In this document: positions 7,284-15,426 of the stretch, in pieces
Numbering within the stretch: the first letter of the stretch is position 1
Layout: the number at the start of each line of letters is the position of its first letter
NCBI GenBank assembly: GCA_013002885.1
Contig: JABDLS010000036.1
Coordinates: 1 to 39,564 of the forward strand
Length of the DNA: 39,564 nucleotides
Source: Gemmatimonadota bacterium
GTDB lineage: Bacteria > Gemmatimonadota > Gemmatimonadetes > Longimicrobiales > Gaopeijiaceae
Direction: 5' to 3'
The notes under the pieces: model-generated
Databases searched by the model: none
Seen by the model: only the letters and a program-made list of their open reading frames with translations
Told to the model about the DNA's origin: nothing
Program-made: the position numbers and the translations under genes

Positions 7284-10148
7284 ATGGTGTCGATGGTGCG
7301 TTCAATGGTGTGGGGGGCGGGGGCAGGCCTTCTGTTCGCGGGATTGGTGTCAGCCACTCCCCTCGCCGCGCAGGACAAGCCCACCCTTACCGAAGACGAT
7401 TACGGCAAGTGGGAGCGTCTCGGTCCCGCCACCATCTCGCCGGACGGCGACTGGCTGGCGGTGAGCATCTCCAGGGTGAATGACGAGAACGAGCTACGCA
7501 TCCACAGGACCGACTCGGACAGCGTGGTCGTGGTGGAATACGGCACCCGCCCGACGTTCAGCGAAGACGGAAGGTGGCTGGCCTACTCCGTCGGGATGTC
7601 CGAGGCCGCCCGCGAGGCGGCGCGTGGCCGGGACCAGCCGGTCCGCAACAAGCTCGGTCTCCTGAACCTCGAGACCGGCGAGCAGTCCACCCGCAACGAG
7701 ATCGCGACGTTCGGCTTCTCCTCCAATGGTGGGTACATCGCCCTGCAGCGCTACAAGCCCGAGGACAAGGAGAGCGCCGGCGTAGACGTCATCGTCCACG
7801 ACCTGGCCGAGGGCACGGACATGCTCTTCGGCAACGTCTCGGAGATGGCGTGGCAGGACGACGGTTCCCTCATCGCCCTGGTCACCGACGCGGATGATCA
7901 GGTAGGCAACGGAGTCACGGTCTACGATCCCGAGACCGGTCGTATTCGACCATTGGACACCGACGAGGCCCGCTACAGGGAGCTCAGCTGGCGGGACGAT
8001 GCCGACGACCTGGTGGTGTACAAGGCGGTGGCCGACGAGGCTTTCGAAGATACCGCCCACGTCGTCCTCGCCTGGACGGAGCTCGAAGCCGACCGGCCGA
8101 CGCGTCGGGCCCTCCACTTCGAGGACAATCCATCGTTCCCCGCATCGATGCGTGTGGTGGAGCACCGGTCCCCTCAGTGGTCGGAGGATGGCGCCACGAT
8201 CTTCATGGGCATACAGGAGCGTATTCCCGTACCGCCGGATCCGTGCGTCGAGCCCTCCGAAGGCGACGGCGGCAATGAGGAGGAAGGTGATCCGGAGGAG
8301 GCCCCTGACGCCGAAGGCGACTCCGATGACAACGGGGCCGACTGCGAAGAGGATGACGAGGACACCCCAGGCGTCGAGATCTGGCACACCCGTGACGTCG
8401 ACCCGGTACCGCAGCAGCGCGTTCGCGAGAGCCGACTCCGCCAGGAGAACTACCTCGCCGCCTGGCACCCGGCGTCGGGCGCATTCGTCCAGCTCGGCGA
8501 CGAGCTGACGGAGAACACGGTCATCACCGGCGACGGGGCCTACGTCGTGGGTACCGACGAAACGCCCTACGACGAGCACGCCATGTTCCGTCAGCAGTTC
8601 TCCGACATGTACGCCGTCGATGTGGAGACGGGAGCGAAGGAGAAGATCGCCGAGCGCCTGACGGGGTTGGGAGGGGCCAGCCCGGAAGGCCGTTACTTGC
8701 TCTGGTTCGAAGGCGAGGACTGGTTCGTCCACGACCTCCAGGGCGGGCAGACCCGCAACCTCACTGAAGGCCTGTCCAGCGCCTTCGTGAATCTCGACGT
8801 CACGCCCACCCGCGAGCAGATGCCGTCGTTCGGGACCGGCGGCTGGCTCGAGAACGATGCTGCCGTGCTGATCAACGACGAGTGGGACGTCTGGGAGATC
8901 AGACTCGATGGCTCGAGCGCCCGTAAGCTCACGAACGGCGTCGACGACGAGATCCGGTATCGCGTCGTCCCGGTCGACCTGGACGGTGACGACGACGGCT
9001 TCGGCTCCGATGAGCCCCTTTACTTCAGCACATACGGCGAGTGGACGAAGAAGGCCGGCTACGCCATGGCCGAGCGCGGTGATGAGCCCGAGATGCTTGT
9101 CTGGGACGACAAGTCCATGGGCGGCTTCTTCGGTCGCCTCCAGAAGGCCGACGATGCGGATGTCTTCGTGTTCCGCCAGGAGTCCTACGACGACTCACCC
9201 GACTACTTCGTGGCCGGGCCCGACCTTGCCAACCCTCGGCAGGTCACGGAGACCAACCCCTTCCAGGACGACTACGCCTGGGGGCACGTGGAACTCATCG
9301 ACTACGAGAACGAGTGGGGCCGACCCTTGCAGGGCGTGCTCACGTACCCGGCGGACTACGAGTCCGGCGGGGAATACCCGATGATCGTGTACCACTACGA
9401 GCTTCTCTCGCAGGGCATGCATCAGTACCAGGCCCCTGATCCCACGCAGTACTACAACCAGCAGATCTGGGCTCAGAACGGGTATTTCGTCTTTCGACCG
9501 GACATCGTGTATCGGGACCGGCGGCCGGGTCAGTCGAACGTCGAGACTTTGCGACCAGCCGTGGCCGCGACATTGGCTGCCGAGCCATCCATCGATGAGG
9601 AGGCCATCGGTCTCATTGGTCACTCGTGGGGCGGATACCAGACGACGTTCTACGTGACGCAGGACGACATGTTCGCCTCGGCGGTGGCGGGCGCACCGCT
9701 CACGAACCTCATGAGCATGTACCTGTCGTTCTACTGGAACAGCGGCGGCACAGATGCCCGAATCTTCGAGATCAGCCAGGGTAGGATGCAGGTACCGTGG
9801 TGGGAGGACTACGCGTCGTACGAGGCCAACTCACCCATCCACCATATCCAGAACATGGAGACGCCCCTCCTGATGATGTTCGGGACGAACGACGGCGCCG
9901 TGGAGTACAACCAGGGCGTCGAGTTCTACAATGCCGCCCGACGCCTCGGAAAGCAGATGGTGATGCTTTCCTACGACGGGGAGAATCACGGGTTGGCCCG
10001 TGAGCCGAACCAGCTCGACTACCAGCGGCGCATCATGCAGTGGTTCGCCCACTACCTGAAGGGCGAGCCGGCGCCGGACTGGATCCGGTCGGGGCTGTCG
10101 TACATCGAGCAGAAGGACCGACTGACGAAGAAACGGCCTATCGGCTGA
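7284..10148 (+). CDS. Secreted prolyl-oligopeptidase-family (S9) serine peptidase
   Basis: A 954-residue S9-family peptidase/acyl-aminoacyl peptidase-like enzyme. ATG 7284 is chosen because GGAGGAGG lies just upstream and the protein then opens with a signal peptide (cleavage near ATPLAAQ, residue 29). The frame is open further upstream, to 7119, but that stretch overlaps the kinase gene. An N-terminal propeller (SPDGDWLAV, FSEDGRWLAYS and similar blades) gates a C-terminal alpha/beta-hydrolase domain. The triad is S781 in GHSWGG, D870 in GTNDGAV and H902 in GENHG. An unusual acidic low-complexity insert at about residues 321-360 (many D/E, bounded by C321 and including C354) interrupts the propeller. 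The gene lies 85 bases after the kinase. Its role is probably extracytoplasmic oligopeptide cleavage. Confidence 0.94.
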   Translation: MVSMVRSMVWGAGAGLLFAGLVSATPLAAQDKPTLTEDDYGKWERLGPATISPDGDWLAVSISRVNDENELRIHRTDSDSVVVVEYGTRPTFSEDGRWLAYSVGMSEAAREAARGRDQPVRNKLGLLNLETGEQSTRNEIATFGFSSNGGYIALQRYKPEDKESAGVDVIVHDLAEGTDMLFGNVSEMAWQDDGSLIALVTDADDQVGNGVTVYDPETGRIRPLDTDEARYRELSWRDDADDLVVYKAVADEAFEDTAHVVLAWTELEADRPTRRALHFEDNPSFPASMRVVEHRSPQWSEDGATIFMGIQERIPVPPDPCVEPSEGDGGNEEEGDPEEAPDAEGDSDDNGADCEEDDEDTPGVEIWHTRDVDPVPQQRVRESRLRQENYLAAWHPASGAFVQLGDELTENTVITGDGAYVVGTDETPYDEHAMFRQQFSDMYAVDVETGAKEKIAERLTGLGGASPEGRYLLWFEGEDWFVHDLQGGQTRNLTEGLSSAFVNLDVTPTREQMPSFGTGGWLENDAAVLINDEWDVWEIRLDGSSARKLTNGVDDEIRYRVVPVDLDGDDDGFGSDEPLYFSTYGEWTKKAGYAMAERGDEPEMLVWDDKSMGGFFGRLQKADDADVFVFRQESYDDSPDYFVAGPDLANPRQVTETNPFQDDYAWGHVELIDYENEWGRPLQGVLTYPADYESGGEYPMIVYHYELLSQGMHQYQAPDPTQYYNQQIWAQNGYFVFRPDIVYRDRRPGQSNVETLRPAVAATLAAEPSIDEEAIGLIGHSWGGYQTTFYVTQDDMFASAVAGAPLTNLMSMYLSFYWNSGGTDARIFEISQGRMQVPWWEDYASYEANSPIHHIQNMETPLLMMFGTNDGAVEYNQGVEFYNAARRLGKQMVMLSYDGENHGLAREPNQLDYQRRIMQWFAHYLKGEPAPDWIRSGLSYIEQKDRLTKKRPIG

Positions 10149-10171
10149 GCCCAGAGCTCTCGCCACATTCG

Positions 10172-10204
10172 AGGCGGGGTGGGCCTCCCAGGCCTGCCCC
10201 GCTT
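10172..10204. terminator. GC-rich hairpin between convergent genes
   Basis: Arms at 10174-10185 and 10191-10202 pair over 12 positions (two G-T wobbles) around a 5-base loop, and the outer bases can also pair. It sits between the end of the S9 peptidase gene (+) and the end of the amidase gene (-). A T-run is weak, so it is a probable bidirectional terminator rather than a textbook one. Confidence 0.6.
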
Positions 10205-11624
10205 ATCTGATGAGGGCTGGCACCCCCAGACGCTCGACTGCCGTCCCGAGCACCCGCTCCGCGGTCAGGGCCACGCCCAGAAGGGACTCGTCGTCGCCCG
10301 CACGGGCCACGAGCTGCAGGCCAACGGGCATCCCTTTGCCGTCGAGGCCGGCCGGGATGGAGATGGCGCACAACCCCAGCATGTTCACCGGGCAGGTGGG
10401 CTGCAGCGTCGCCTTGTTCACCACCTTGTAACGCTCTAGGTCGTCGGCCACCTCCTGTACCGGAGGCGGGCTTATGAGGTTGGCCGGGAGCGCGAGGACG
10501 TCGGCGTCGTCGAAGAGGCTGTCCGCCAAAGCCACCATGCGACGGTGCTTCGACAGGGCGGTGCGGTACTCGTCACTCTCCAGGGGCAGGGCGCCAGCGA
10601 TCCGGGCGCCCACCGTGGGGTGGAGGATGTCCAGCCAATCGGGTAGGTGCGCGGTGAGCCAGGCGTGGATCTCGGCTTTGCCGATGCCTCCCGACATGTA
10701 GTGATCGTAGGCGTCGTCGATCATGGTCCCGACGGATCGCTCGATCTCGCCTCCCGCAGTCTCCAACTCTTCCAGGGCTCCCGTGAGGACGTCCCGGACA
10801 CCCGTTTCGCAGTCCTCCCACAGGCAGCACTCGGGCACCCGGATTCGCACGCCCTCCATTGAACTCGCCTCGAGGGACTCGAGAAGGGGTAGGGGGTCGC
10901 CCCACTTCGGGTCGACGCACCCGAAGAAGTAGATGCTGTCGGACACCGTCCGCGTGAGAGCGCCTACGGTGTCGAACGAGCTGCTGAGTTGGGTTGCCCC
11001 GTCCGTGGGAAGCCGTCCTTTGGTGGTCTTGTGGCCCACGACTCCGGTGAAGGCGGCGGGAATGCGGATGGAGCCGCCTGTGTCGGAGCCCAGTGCCAGC
11101 ATTGCCGAGCCCTCCCAGAGGCTCACGCCCGCGCCGCACGACGATCCGCCGGGAATTCTGGCCATCTCCGCATCCCAAGGATTGTAGGGCGTGCCCCAAT
11201 GCGGGTTCATTCCTACGCCCCCGTATGCGAACTCCACGGTGTGGGTCTTGCCCATGATGACTGCGCCGGCGCGACGAACGCGCTTCACGAGCCACGCGTC
11301 TGTCGACCAGGGCTTCTCCGGCAGCCGTCGGGCCGAGCCGGCGAATGCGGGCATCCCCTCAACGCCGTAGATGTCCTTCACCGATAGAGGAATGCCGCAT
11401 AGGGGCCCTCCACGGCCCGATGCGAGCGCCCGGTCGGCGTCGCGCGCAGCCGCGAGGGCGGCTTCGGCGTCGAAGTGCTGATAGGCATGGAGTGTGGCGC
11501 CGAACTCCTGGTGGCGCGTGATAGCCTCTTCACACAGCTCGATGGCCGACAGGTCCCTCTGTCGAAGGGCGCGCGCGGTCTCGGCTACAGACCCGGCCAG
11601 AGGATCCGGGAAGGCACGGCTCAC
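10203..11624 (-). CDS. Amidase-signature family amidase
   Basis: A complete 473-residue amidase-signature enzyme, related to GatA and other amidases. The catalytic set is visible: Lys83 in LSVKD, the cis-Ser within GGSSCGAG (about 159-166), and nucleophile Ser185 in GSDTGGSIR. No signal peptide is seen, so it is probably cytoplasmic, unlike the secreted hydrolases before it. Translation starts at GTG 11624, and the GTGA overlaps the TGA stop of yajQ by 4 bases, implying translational coupling. GatB and GatC are not adjacent and the C-terminal half diverges from GatA, so I do not call it a Glu-tRNA amidotransferase subunit. It is only distantly similar to the truncated amidase at the start of the window. 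Substrate unknown. Confidence 0.93.
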   Translation of the reverse strand: MSRAFPDPLAGSVAETARALRQRDLSAIELCEEAITRHQEFGATLHAYQHFDAEAALAAARDADRALASGRGGPLCGIPLSVKDIYGVEGMPAFAGSARRLPEKPWSTDAWLVKRVRRAGAVIMGKTHTVEFAYGGVGMNPHWGTPYNPWDAEMARIPGGSSCGAGVSLWEGSAMLALGSDTGGSIRIPAAFTGVVGHKTTKGRLPTDGATQLSSSFDTVGALTRTVSDSIYFFGCVDPKWGDPLPLLESLEASSMEGVRIRVPECCLWEDCETGVRDVLTGALEELETAGGEIERSVGTMIDDAYDHYMSGGIGKAEIHAWLTAHLPDWLDILHPTVGARIAGALPLESDEYRTALSKHRRMVALADSLFDDADVLALPANLISPPPVQEVADDLERYKVVNKATLQPTCPVNMLGLCAISIPAGLDGKGMPVGLQLVARAGDDESLLGVALTAERVLGTAVERLGVPALIR

Positions 11625-12121
11625 CGGTAGTTGCCGAACATGAGCTCCACACCGTAGTCCTTCGGCTTGAGGTGAGCGATCACGGCCTGAAGCTCGTCCC
11701 GCGATGCCGATGTGACCCGCAGTTCCTCACCCTGGATCTGTACCTGGACCTTCTTGAAGCCCGAGTCGCGGATGTCCTTGGAGATCTTCTTGGCAGTCTC
11801 CTGGTCGATGCCCGACTTGAGGCCTACCGCCATCCGAGCGCGACCCAACGAGCCCACCTCGATCTTCCCTTCACTCACGTTCTTCAGTGGCACGTTCCTC
11901 CGGCTGAGTTTCTCGCGGAGAACGTTCATGAGCTGAGTCAACCGAAACTCGTCGTCGGCTTCCAGCTTCACCTCACTCGCGTCACGGTCGAACTCGAGGG
12001 TGCACTTCGTGCCCTTGAAGTCGTATCGCGTCTGGGTTTCCCGGACGGCCTGGTTCACCGCGTTGTCCACTTCTTGGAAGTCGACGCTGGTCGAGATGTC
12101 GAACGATTGCTTTTTGGCCAT
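11621..12121 (-). CDS. yajQ: YajQ family nucleotide-binding protein
   Basis: A 166-residue member of the YajQ/UPF0234 family. Family hallmarks are present: the start MAKKQSFDI, RYDFKGT, LKNVSEGKIEVGSLGRA, IDQETAKKI and the C-terminal LMFGNYR. Members bind nucleotides or RNA, and a Xanthomonas homologue was described as a cyclic-di-GMP effector; whether that holds here is unknown. ATG 12121 was chosen because the family always begins at this point. The frame stays open upstream, but those residues are unrelated. No strong ribosome-binding site is seen. It is the first gene of a two-gene unit with the amidase and is divergent from the exported protein gene at 12413. Confidence 0.95.
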   Translation of the reverse strand: MAKKQSFDISTSVDFQEVDNAVNQAVRETQTRYDFKGTKCTLEFDRDASEVKLEADDEFRLTQLMNVLREKLSRRNVPLKNVSEGKIEVGSLGRARMAVGLKSGIDQETAKKISKDIRDSGFKKVQVQIQGEELRVTSASRDELQAVIAHLKPKDYGVELMFGNYR

Positions 12122-12412
12122 TTGAATCAGAGTGGGATGTAGGCGGCGGTCGGGAGACCGAGCAGGTCTGGGTAGCCTGTGCAACGGCTCCGCAAAGCTA
12201 TCTCGGGGGTGCGGCTTTTCCCAACCGGGTTCTGGCCCGGCCCTTGCGCAAGAGGGGCACGGCCAGTCGGCCGAAAAGGGTCCGAAGGGCCGTCTGACGA
12301 GGAGTTGTCAGGCATCGTGGGGGTTGGTGCCTCGGAAAGTTTTCGCTGCACTCGGTAGAAAGTGCCCCCATACTTTCTGGTAAACATTTGTTTCTCTCGG
12401 GAGGGATTCAGG
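12122..12412. promoter_or_regulatory. Divergent intergenic region with inverted repeat and possible structured leader
   Basis: These 291 bases separate yajQ (-) from the exported protein gene (+) and hold no convincing gene. The 3' part is AT-richer than the surroundings. It contains a perfect 7-bp inverted repeat, AGAAAGT/ACTTTCT (12357-12363 and 12372-12378, 8-base spacer), 34 bases before the start codon, which could be an operator or a 5'-UTR hairpin. The 5' part has several short GC-rich hairpins and the string CGCAAAGCTA near 12191. That string resembles one half of the cyclic-di-GMP-I riboswitch core, but the other half is not evident. Confidence 0.4.
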
Positions 12413-12922
12413 ATGCGCCGATTCATGTTGGTACTCAGCGCCGTCTTTGCGCTCGCCGTTTTGGCCACTCCGGTCGACGCGCAGCTCAAGTTCGGTGCGC
12501 AGGCTTCGCTTATTTCCGGGCTCGAGGAGGCTTCGGCCCTCGACGGCACCTTCGGGCTTGGTGCCCGAGCGTTGGTCGACCCGCCCCTGTCGCCGGTCGG
12601 GGGTTTCGTGGACGCCACGTACTACTTCCCCGACAACGACGTGAGCTACTGGACGGCGACAGCGGCTGCACAGCTTCGCCTGCCGCTGCCCGTCGTGCGC
12701 CCCTATGCCCTCGTCGGGTATCAGATTCGGGGCGTCGACGTCCCGAGCGCCGGTAGTGATACCGATGGCGGCTTCGTGGTCGGCGCTGGGGTTCAGATGA
12801 ACTTCATGATGTCCGTCTTCCTCGAGGGAACGTTCGAGTTCAACGAAGATGACCCGATGGCTCCGGACTTCGACAACGATCCCATCGTGATCAAGGGTGG
12901 GGTCATGTTCGGCGGCGGCTGA
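12413..12922 (+). CDS. Small exported protein, probable outer-membrane beta-barrel
   Basis: A 169-residue protein with a clear signal peptide (MRRFMLVLSAVFALAVLA, cleavage near PVDA-QL). The mature part alternates hydrophobic and small residues in segments such as FGLGARALV, YWTATAAAQLRLPL, PYALVGYQIRG, GFVVGAGVQMNFM and VFLEGTFEFN. It ends in a Gly-rich strand, the pattern of an OmpW/OmpA-like 8-strand barrel. ATG 12413 is preceded by GGGAGG with 8-base spacing, which supports this start over the in-frame position at 12362. A strong hairpin follows the stop, so it is probably a single-gene transcript. I cannot name a specific family. Confidence 0.78.
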   Translation: MRRFMLVLSAVFALAVLATPVDAQLKFGAQASLISGLEEASALDGTFGLGARALVDPPLSPVGGFVDATYYFPDNDVSYWTATAAAQLRLPLPVVRPYALVGYQIRGVDVPSAGSDTDGGFVVGAGVQMNFMMSVFLEGTFEFNEDDPMAPDFDNDPIVIKGGVMFGGG

Positions 12923-12963
12923 TCGCAACTCGTTGACATGTCGCGCCTCGGCTGAGGCGTAGC

Positions 12964-12994
12964 GCGGCGGGGGGCCTTCTCGGCTCCCCGCCGC
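12964..12994 (+). terminator. Strong GC hairpin terminator candidate
   Basis: A 13-bp stem (12964-12976 with 12982-12994, one G-T pair) closes a 5-base loop, followed by CTTGTCGTC. It lies 41 bases after the stop of the exported barrel gene. The following T-tract is weak, as is usual in high-GC genomes. Confidence 0.65.
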
Positions 12995-13030
12995 CTTGTC
13001 GTCAGGGGACGGTAGCTTCGATACTCCTGC

Positions 13031-14863
13031 ATGACGCTCACCCGTCGCACTTCGTTTGCGCTCACCGCCCTTGTGGGGCTCGCCGTCGCTCCAGGAGCCG
13101 CCACCACGGCGGCCCAGCTCCGCCCGCCGGGAGCCGGGGACCCGGGCAGCTGCGAGGACGGGGTGATCTCGGACATCGTGGTGCGGAGTCTCGATCCCTA
13201 CGACGAATCGTCGGCATCACCCGACGCGAGATTCGGCTGGGCCTTTCGCACGTTGAATTGGCTTCATTTCGAGACTCGTCGCGAGGTCATCCGATGGGAA
13301 CTTCTCTTCGAGGAAGGAGACTGTTTCGATCGACTCCGGTTGAGTGAGTCGGAGCGCGCGCTACGTTCCTTGCGATATCTCCAAAGCGCCTCGGTGACGA
13401 GTGCCCCGCTGGACGGTGGTGCGCACCGCGTGGAGGTCGAGACCCGAGACAGTTGGGCTCTCTCAGCGAACCTCGGCGTCGACTTCGAAGACGGCGTCGA
13501 CGTCTCGGGTGTGCAGGCGTCGTATCGCAACGTACTCGGGTCGGGTCTGCGCGCTTCGTTTTTCCGGCGCGTGTTCCGCGAGCGGCTCCGGTACGGGGTT
13601 CTGACTCGACATTCGAACGTGCTCGGCACCCGCGTCGATGCAGTCATTCATGGCGGGCAGACGCGCGCAGGGGGCTATTTCAGCCAGTCGCTGCAGAAGC
13701 CCTTTCTCAACGAGTTCGCCAGCCACGCCTTCCGGCAGGTCGTGGCACGGCGAGACGACTATTTCGGGTATGCGCTCCCTCTCGAGGTGGGCTCCTCGCC
13801 GGCCCTCCTACGCTACCGGTCCGACCTGGTCGAACTCGCCTACCAGACGAGGTTGGCTCTCGAGGGGCAGCGCCTCCTGGTTCTGGGACTGGGTCTGTCG
13901 TACGAGTCGTTCTCGCGAGCTGGTGGCACAGAAGGAGCTCGGTCCGTGGTGGAAGGCGACTTCTCCGAGACACGTGTTGCCCGGGTTCAGATACGAGACT
14001 CCATCTTTGCCCAGGCGGGCCCGCACTCCACCAGTCGGGTGACGGGGTACGTGGGGCTACGCGATGTCCGGTACGACGTTCGAGGCGGGTTGGACGCCAT
14101 TCATGCCTTGCAGGATCTTCTGGTGGGGACGGCGTTCACCGTGGGTGTGGGTCCGGGCTTCGCCGCTGCGGGCGGGGCCGACAAGGACGTCCTCGTCCGG
14201 CTCCAGGGGAGGGCGGGGTTCCTCGGGCGGTCGACATATCTCCTGGGCCGGACCGACATCCATGCCCGCAGGAGCCTCGGCGGCGCCTCGGAAGCCAGGG
14301 GGTGGCGGGACGCCGTCGGCTCGGTCCGCGCCGACGGCTATTGGACACAGTCGAACTGGGCGAGCCTCTACGTGCGAGGGCGGGTGTCGGGCGGCTGGAA
14401 CACCGATCGGCCGTTTCAGCTTCGTCTGGGAGGCCGCGAGTCCATCCGGGCATACTCGGAGGATGCGTTTCCAGGGGGCCGATTGCTCTTCGGCTCCGTT
14501 GAACAGCGATTCACCGTCGAGGCTCTGAGCCCGAGCTTCGCCGACGTGGGCCTTGCAGCCTTTGCAGATGCCGGGCGCATGTGGGCAGGAGACGCGCCCT
14601 TCGGTCGCGACTCGGGGTGGCAGGCCGGGGTCGGCGCGGGTCTTCGAATCTCGCCGGCCGGCGGTCGACGAGTGTTCCGGGCAGATGTGATGCTGCCGCT
14701 CACCGACCTTCGGGACGAGCGGGGCGTCGCTCTGAGGCTCTACGGGGAGATCTTCGGCGTTCTCGAGCGCCGCCGTTGGCCGGACCAGGTAGAGCGTTCC
14801 CGGTGGTACGGCAACCATCCCGACCTCTCCCGCAGAATCGCCGATCCTCTGGCAGGAAACTGA
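13031..14863 (+). CDS. BamA/TamA-like outer-membrane beta-barrel protein
   Basis: A 610-residue exported protein with a signal peptide (residues 1 to about 28, ending TTAAQ). After it comes a short POTRA-like region, about 45-140, with ISDIVVRSLDPYD and RSLRYLQSASVTS. The rest is rich in beta-strands typical of the Omp85/surface-antigen superfamily: VQASYRNVLGSGLRASFFRR, a long Gly/aromatic barrel, and a late segment RAYSEDAFPGGRLLFGSVEQRF. The last matches the VRGY/FPGG-type region before the C-terminal strands. It has far fewer POTRA repeats than true BamA (five), so it is more likely a TamA-like or stand-alone Omp85 relative. It starts 37 bases after a hairpin, so it is probably transcribed on its own. 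Substrate unknown. Confidence 0.75.
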   Translation: MTLTRRTSFALTALVGLAVAPGAATTAAQLRPPGAGDPGSCEDGVISDIVVRSLDPYDESSASPDARFGWAFRTLNWLHFETRREVIRWELLFEEGDCFDRLRLSESERALRSLRYLQSASVTSAPLDGGAHRVEVETRDSWALSANLGVDFEDGVDVSGVQASYRNVLGSGLRASFFRRVFRERLRYGVLTRHSNVLGTRVDAVIHGGQTRAGGYFSQSLQKPFLNEFASHAFRQVVARRDDYFGYALPLEVGSSPALLRYRSDLVELAYQTRLALEGQRLLVLGLGLSYESFSRAGGTEGARSVVEGDFSETRVARVQIRDSIFAQAGPHSTSRVTGYVGLRDVRYDVRGGLDAIHALQDLLVGTAFTVGVGPGFAAAGGADKDVLVRLQGRAGFLGRSTYLLGRTDIHARRSLGGASEARGWRDAVGSVRADGYWTQSNWASLYVRGRVSGGWNTDRPFQLRLGGRESIRAYSEDAFPGGRLLFGSVEQRFTVEALSPSFADVGLAAFADAGRMWAGDAPFGRDSGWQAGVGAGLRISPAGGRRVFRADVMLPLTDLRDERGVALRLYGEIFGVLERRRWPDQVERSRWYGNHPDLSRRIADPLAGN

Positions 14864-14935
14864 GCCCCGCCTTCGCCAGACGAGCCTCGCGCCGGAACTG
14901 ACGGTGTGGTTCGGGGGTCGGAGGAAGAAATCGGG

Positions 14936-15376
14936 ATGCGGACCTGCCCCGATGAATCGGATCTTCGGGAGCTACGGGTGCGCGGAACCAGGGGACATGG
15001 CCGGACGGCGGCCGCTGCCGTGCTCGCCTTCGTGGCGCTGTCGGCTGGATGCACCACTGGAAGCGGTGGACGAGAGGTGTCGTTCCGCGGCGCGAACGCT
15101 CCCGGGCTCACCATCACCATCCGGAATCAGCGGACACAGGACGCTCGCTTCTGGATCTGGGTGGACGGTCGCCGCGATCGTCTGGGCACTGTCCAGTCGA
15201 CACAGAGCCGCACGTTCCGTGTTCGCCTCGACCGAGTCGCCGAGGTGAGCCTCGAGTTCGATCTGACCCTCGGTGAACGATGCGTGACGAGGACCGCCAG
15301 CCTGGAGCCCGGAGCTCGGCTGAACGTGGCGATCCCGGTGAACCTGGGACTCATGGACGTCCGCTGCGGGCGATAG
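14936..15376 (+). CDS. Hypothetical lipoprotein
   Basis: A 146-residue protein I do not recognise. ATG 14936 has GGAGGAAG 8 bases upstream; a GTG at 14906 is also in frame but has no such site. A basic stretch and hydrophobic helix end in a lipobox (LSAGC), predicting a lipoprotein. The mature domain of about 110 residues appears all-beta (LTITIRNQRTQDARFWIWV, RTFRVRLDRVAEVSLEFDL, RLNVAIPVNLGL) with two further Cys near ERCVTR and DVRCGR that could form a disulfide. It follows the Omp85-like gene by 72 bases on the same strand and could be an accessory of it, but that is only positional. Confidence 0.75.
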   Translation: MRTCPDESDLRELRVRGTRGHGRTAAAAVLAFVALSAGCTTGSGGREVSFRGANAPGLTITIRNQRTQDARFWIWVDGRRDRLGTVQSTQSRTFRVRLDRVAEVSLEFDLTLGERCVTRTASLEPGARLNVAIPVNLGLMDVRCGR

Positions 15377-15426
15377 GGCTGGCCGAGCCACGCACCCCTG
15401 TGGGTAGGTCGACCTTCACCAGCCTC

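Noticed and set aside
10203..11624. GatA subunit of Glu-tRNA amidotransferase
   Set aside because: The amidase-signature core matches many amidases; no gatB or gatC is nearby and the C-terminal half is not GatA-like.
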